NCBI GenBank assembly: GCA_020832495.1
Contig: JAFIEP010000029.1
Location: 24,058 to 88,057 of the forward strand
Reading direction: 5' to 3'
DNA: 64,000 bases
Source: Acidimicrobiia bacterium
GTDB lineage: Bacteria; Actinomycetota; Acidimicrobiia; Acidimicrobiales; Acidimicrobilacustridaceae
Below the pieces are notes generated by a model, which saw nothing but the letters and a program-made list of their open reading frames with translations, was not told the origin of the DNA and made no database searches. Below, in pieces: positions 61,949 through 64,000 of this stretch (its first letter is position 1; the number at the start of each line of letters is the position of its first letter). The position numbers and the translations under genes were made by a program.

Positions 61949-63181
61949 ATGGCCGGGCGCCCGTACCTCAGCGAGAACCCGATGTGGGAGATGTTCGGGA
62001 TGAGGGCGTTCGCGCTCGTCCCCTACGGCAGCGCGGACATCGGCGAGGTCAGCTCGACGGTGGCCAGGGTCGGCGTGGACGGGACGGCCGACGACTGGTA
62101 TCGGGAGTGGACGGCCACCGCAGTCCGGTTGGCTGGCATCGCCGCGGAGGCCGAAGACCGGGGTCATGCCGTCAGCGCGCGCGAGGCCTGGTTCCGGGCC
62201 GCCACCTACTACGCCGTGTCCTACTTCCCGTTGTACGGCGCACCGGTCGATCCCCGACTGGTCGAGGCGTTCGACGCCATGAGCGGGGCCATGGCCCGCG
62301 GCGTGGCACTGTGTGATCACCCGGTGACACCCATCGACATCCCCTTCGAGGGAGGCTCCCTCCCGGGTCTGCACGTTCGCTGCGCTGACGACGGCGTGGC
62401 CCGTCCGACGATCGTGCACACCAACGGCTACGACTCCACGCTGTGGGAGATGTACGCCGCACACGCACCCGCTGCCGTGGCGCGGGGCTACGACATGGTG
62501 CTGTTCGACGGTCCGGGCCAGGGTCACGAGCTGGTGCACAGCGGGACACACCTCAGGCCCGACTGGGAGACCGTGGTGCGGCCGGTCATCGATCACGCGC
62601 TGACCCTCGACGGCGTCGATGTCGACCGTGTGGTGTTGGCCGGTTGGAGTTTCGGAGGGTACCTGGCGCCGCGCGCCGCGGCGTTCGAGGATCGGATCGC
62701 TGCGCTGGTGGCCGACCCCGGCCAGTGGGACCTGCGCGATGGGGTGGTGGGCATGCTGCCGCTCGACGACGCCGGCAAGGCGGCCTTTCCCGACGTGGAT
62801 CCGGCGCTGTTCGACCCGCTCGAGGCCATGGTGAGCGGACCGTCCCCCGATCCGTTCCTGCGCTGGCAGCTCGTGCAGCGGGGTCAATGGGTCAACGGCG
62901 CCGACTCGGTCTACGCCTACCTGGCCGACATGTGCCGCTACGAGCTGTCGTCGGTTGCATCGCAGATCACGTGTCCCACGTGGCTGTCGGCTGCCGAGGG
63001 TGATCCCACCGGCGCTGGCGCCACCACGTTGTTGGCCGCCATCGGGAGCGAGCGCAAGGAACTGGCCCACTTCACCGACGCCGAGGGCACGGGCGGGCAC
63101 TGCGAGGCCACGGCCCGGCGGCTGTTCCACCAGCGCATGTATGACTGGCTGGACGAGACGCTGGCCGACACTGACCGCTGA
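61949..63181 (+). CDS. Alpha/beta hydrolase (FrsA/pseudooxynicotine-hydrolase-like)
   Basis: A 410-residue hydrolase with a helical cap of about 140 residues (YREWTATAVRLAGIA, AREAWFRAATYYAVS) before the core. MVLFDGPGQGHEL and the nucleophile elbow VVLAGWSFGGYLAPRAA (Ser about residue 233) are followed by the acid in SAAEGDPTG and the His in GTGGHCEA. The cap plus FDGPGQG is typical of the group containing FrsA and 2,6-dihydropseudooxynicotine hydrolase, which cleaves C-C or ester bonds. The natural substrate is unknown. It is divergent from the glycosyltransferase and not obviously part of the glycan locus. Confidence 0.87.
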   Translation: MAGRPYLSENPMWEMFGMRAFALVPYGSADIGEVSSTVARVGVDGTADDWYREWTATAVRLAGIAAEAEDRGHAVSAREAWFRAATYYAVSYFPLYGAPVDPRLVEAFDAMSGAMARGVALCDHPVTPIDIPFEGGSLPGLHVRCADDGVARPTIVHTNGYDSTLWEMYAAHAPAAVARGYDMVLFDGPGQGHELVHSGTHLRPDWETVVRPVIDHALTLDGVDVDRVVLAGWSFGGYLAPRAAAFEDRIAALVADPGQWDLRDGVVGMLPLDDAGKAAFPDVDPALFDPLEAMVSGPSPDPFLRWQLVQRGQWVNGADSVYAYLADMCRYELSSVASQITCPTWLSAAEGDPTGAGATTLLAAIGSERKELAHFTDAEGTGGHCEATARRLFHQRMYDWLDETLADTDR

Positions 63182-63209
63182 GCCCGACGACGGGCCGACC
63201 CGAGGACCG

Positions 63210-63237
63210 GGGCGCCGCTGCGGGAGGTGCGGCGCCC
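63210..63237 (+). terminator. Hairpin after the hydrolase gene
   Basis: GGGCGCCGC pairs with GCGGCGCCC around a 10-nt loop, 28 bp after the hydrolase stop, in the 190-bp gap before the convergent PIN gene. There is no T tract. I saw nothing else in this gap. Confidence 0.55.
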
Positions 63238-63371
63238 GATCAGTGGGCGGGCGAGGGGAGTGGAGCTGGGGGGAATCCAGCATCGATCCGCCTTCGCCAG
63301 TGTTGCCAGACATCTTGGGCCGACGGGGACCCTGAGAAAGCAACGGGGAGAGCAACAGCTCGGGTTTTCTC

Positions 63372-64000
63372 CTACGCACGGGTGTCGGCCTGGCAGGTGT
63401 CGCACAAGCCGGTCGTGCTGGTCAGTTCGTCGTCGAGGCGGCGGGTGCAGCGGATGCATCGCACGCCGCGGAAGGGCACTGCCGGGGGTCGGTGTGTGGC
63501 GTCGGGCGATGGCGGCCCGAAGAGGTCGCGGTGGGCGGCGAACAGTGCTGGGAGGTGGACGGCGATTTCCTGCTCGTGGATGGCGAGCGGGTCATGCGGC
63601 TCACGCGATCGGTTCTCGGCCACCGCTGCGAGTACCTCGCGGTAGGTCTCGGCGGTAGTGTGGTGGCTCAGGAACAGGCCTGGGTGCACGGCGCTGAGGC
63701 CGTGGGTGGACAGGTCGCCTGCCCCGAAGTGCCGCACGTTGCCGGTCACGACGAGGGTTGCCCGAGCTGCGATCGCCGCGGCCAGCACCGGCTTGTCCTT
63801 GTCGTCGGTGTCGGAGAGTCTGGCGATGGCCTCCTTCCCGGCGTCAGGAACGATCTGCCAGTCCCACCGTTTTCGGAGCGTTGAGACCGGGATGTGTGCG
63901 GCCTTCTGGTGACGCTCGGCTTCGGCCTCGACGAAGTCGCTGTAGACCAGCTCGTAGTCGGACAGCGGTCGGGCGAGGTAGAGGACCGTGCGGGGGACCG
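63372..64000 (-). CDS. PIN-domain protein with C-terminal zinc-ribbon-like tail (5' end outside window)
   Basis: The frame is open from base 64000 down to the stop at 63372 with no start before GTG 63788, so about 208 C-terminal residues are visible. The conserved PIN segments are KPVLAAAIAARATLVVTGN, preceded by the acidic TDDKD, and an upstream stretch LVYSDFVEAEAERH. PIN proteins are Mg-dependent RNases, often VapC-type toxins; the acidic residues near DTDDKDKP would be in the active site. The tail has two CxxC pairs (CIRC and CDTC, 17 residues between them), unusual for a PIN toxin. Any antitoxin gene would lie beyond the window. Confidence 0.75.
   Translation of the reverse strand, partial: VPRTVLYLARPLSDYELVYSDFVEAEAERHQKAAHIPVSTLRKRWDWQIVPDAGKEAIARLSDTDDKDKPVLAAAIAARATLVVTGNVRHFGAGDLSTHGLSAVHPGLFLSHHTTAETYREVLAAVAENRSREPHDPLAIHEQEIAVHLPALFAAHRDLFGPPSPDATHRPPAVPFRGVRCIRCTRRLDDELTSTTGLCDTCQADTRA

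Overview
The window is high-GC DNA with dense genes and GTG and TTG starts alongside ATG. It carries the GlgE branch of alpha-glucan metabolism with a fused trehalose synthase-maltokinase, which points to an actinobacterium. Many genes have a TANNNT box only 6-8 nt before the start codon, as expected for leaderless transcripts. A deep-branching lineage such as Acidimicrobiia is plausible, but that placement is inference and no rRNA gene is present to test it.

Region 1 (1-12.7 kb) is an alpha-glucan/trehalose block: glgE (5' cut by the window), malQ, a TreS-maltokinase fusion, an APH-fold kinase, glgB and glgX. Together they convert trehalose to maltose, phosphorylate it, polymerise maltose-1-phosphate, then branch, trim and recycle the glucan. 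Region 2 (12.8-29.3 kb) is mostly housekeeping or metabolic: a universal stress protein, a phosphoesterase coupled to aminopeptidase N, an unusual LbH-acyltransferase fusion, an adenosine-kinase-like PfkB protein, a TetR/diiron-protein/dienoyl-CoA-isomerase operon, a VOC protein, a phosphohexomutase, an MBOAT/SGNH acyltransferase pair and QueF.

Region 3 (29.6-62 kb) is a large surface-glycan locus. It has a Wzz/BY-kinase, a Wzy-like polymerase, a TagGH/Wzm-Wzt-type ABC exporter and glycosyltransferases. It is rich in tailoring enzymes: FkbM and TylF methyltransferases, two tandem PhyH dioxygenases, a 1126-residue four-module protein (methyltransferase, TylF-like, GT2, CmcI-like), a B12/radical-SAM protein and five sulfotransferases. 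Two orphan ModA-like lipoproteins lie near its two ends. A housekeeping islet (prolyl oligopeptidase, YchF, DUF192, RsmI) sits inside it. The likely product is a methylated, oxidised and sulfated exported polysaccharide. The most unusual parts are the four-module protein, whose TylF module has lost its metal-ligand aspartates, and the radical-SAM protein with doubled N-terminal domains.

Region 4 (62-64 kb) holds an alpha/beta hydrolase and a PIN-domain protein with a zinc-ribbon-like tail that runs off the window. I saw no tRNA, rRNA, CRISPR array or insertion sequence. No stretch longer than 300 bases lacks a gene.
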